A stretch of DNA of 5,712 nucleotides from Desulfobacteraceae bacterium (GTDB taxonomy: Bacteria; Desulfobacterota; Desulfobacteria; Desulfobacterales; UBA5616): contig JAUXEW010000187.1 of NCBI GenBank assembly GCA_030620375.1, forward strand, positions 1 to 5,712, given 5' to 3'. The number at the start of each line of letters is the position of its first letter. Within the stretch, counting starts at the first letter, position 1. The position numbers and the translations under genes were made by a program. A model generated the notes under the pieces. The model was not told the origin of the DNA. It did no database searches and saw nothing but the letters and a program-made list of their open reading frames with translations. Below, one piece after another: positions 5,619 to 5,712 of this stretch.

Positions 5619-5712
5619 ATGCTAAAGAATTACAAAGATTTTAAAGTCTGGCAAAAGTCATACGAACTCTGTTTAGAGATGTATAGCATAACAGCAACAT
5701 TCCCAAAAGAAA
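5619..5712 (+). CDS. Four-helix-bundle protein (S23 / 23S-rRNA intervening-sequence family), N-terminal fragment
   Basis: Only 31 codons lie in the window, and the frame runs open off its end. The protein begins MLKNYKDFKVWQKSYELCLE and continues to FPKE at 28-31. This matches the start of the small (about 120-residue) four-helix-bundle family first known from intervening sequences in 23S rRNA genes: an F-x-x-x-VWQ-x motif (here FKVWQK at 8-13), a first amphipathic helix, then FPKE before helix two. Family members are basic, form oligomers and are related to the Avd accessory protein of diversity-generating retroelements; the role of free-standing copies is unknown. The frame is open upstream to 5529, with a GTG at 5568, but the ATG at 5619 gives the family's N-terminal length. 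No ribosome binding site is evident. It may not belong to the upstream operon. Confidence 0.75.
   Translation, partial: MLKNYKDFKVWQKSYELCLEMYSITATFPKE

Overview
The window looks like a stretch of chromosome from a Desulfobacterota-type (deltaproteobacterial) bacterium of moderate G+C. The assignment rests on gene order and protein style: a bS6 tail, zinc-ribbon bS18, a DUF2232 membrane protein, bL9 and DnaB in a row, followed by an HflX GTPase with a long extra N-terminal domain. No database search was possible, so the taxonomic call is an inference.

Layout, all on the + strand. Positions 1-363 are the 3' end of a gene, probably rpsF (bS6), whose visible part is entirely an acidic, proline-containing tail built from a 69-bp (23-codon) tandem repeat. 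rpsR (353-622) overlaps its end by 11 bases and is probably translationally coupled to it. A DUF2232/YybS-like polytopic membrane protein follows (686-1621), then rplI (1742-2188, GTG start, strong Shine-Dalgarno, possible own promoter), dnaB (2337-3710) and hflX (3801-5423). A 195-base non-coding stretch with short direct repeats leads into the start of a four-helix-bundle (S23/23S-IVS-type) protein at 5619, cut off by the window end.

Functionally this is a translation and replication housekeeping cluster: three ribosomal proteins (bS6 and bS18 neighbours on the 30S platform, bL9 on the 50S), the replicative helicase, and HflX, which in other bacteria splits or rescues stalled ribosomes. The DUF2232 protein has no established function but belongs to this neighbourhood in several lineages.

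The core genes are intact and ordinary. The points worth a second look are (1) the nearly identical 23-residue repeats in the presumed bS6 tail, (2) a JAMM/MPN-like pattern (Glu, then HxH, then Thr-x-x-Asp) in the N-terminal extension of HflX, and (3) the repeat-bearing junction where the conserved cluster gives way to a four-helix-bundle gene. I see no CRISPR array, tRNA, rRNA, insertion sequence or clear defence system.
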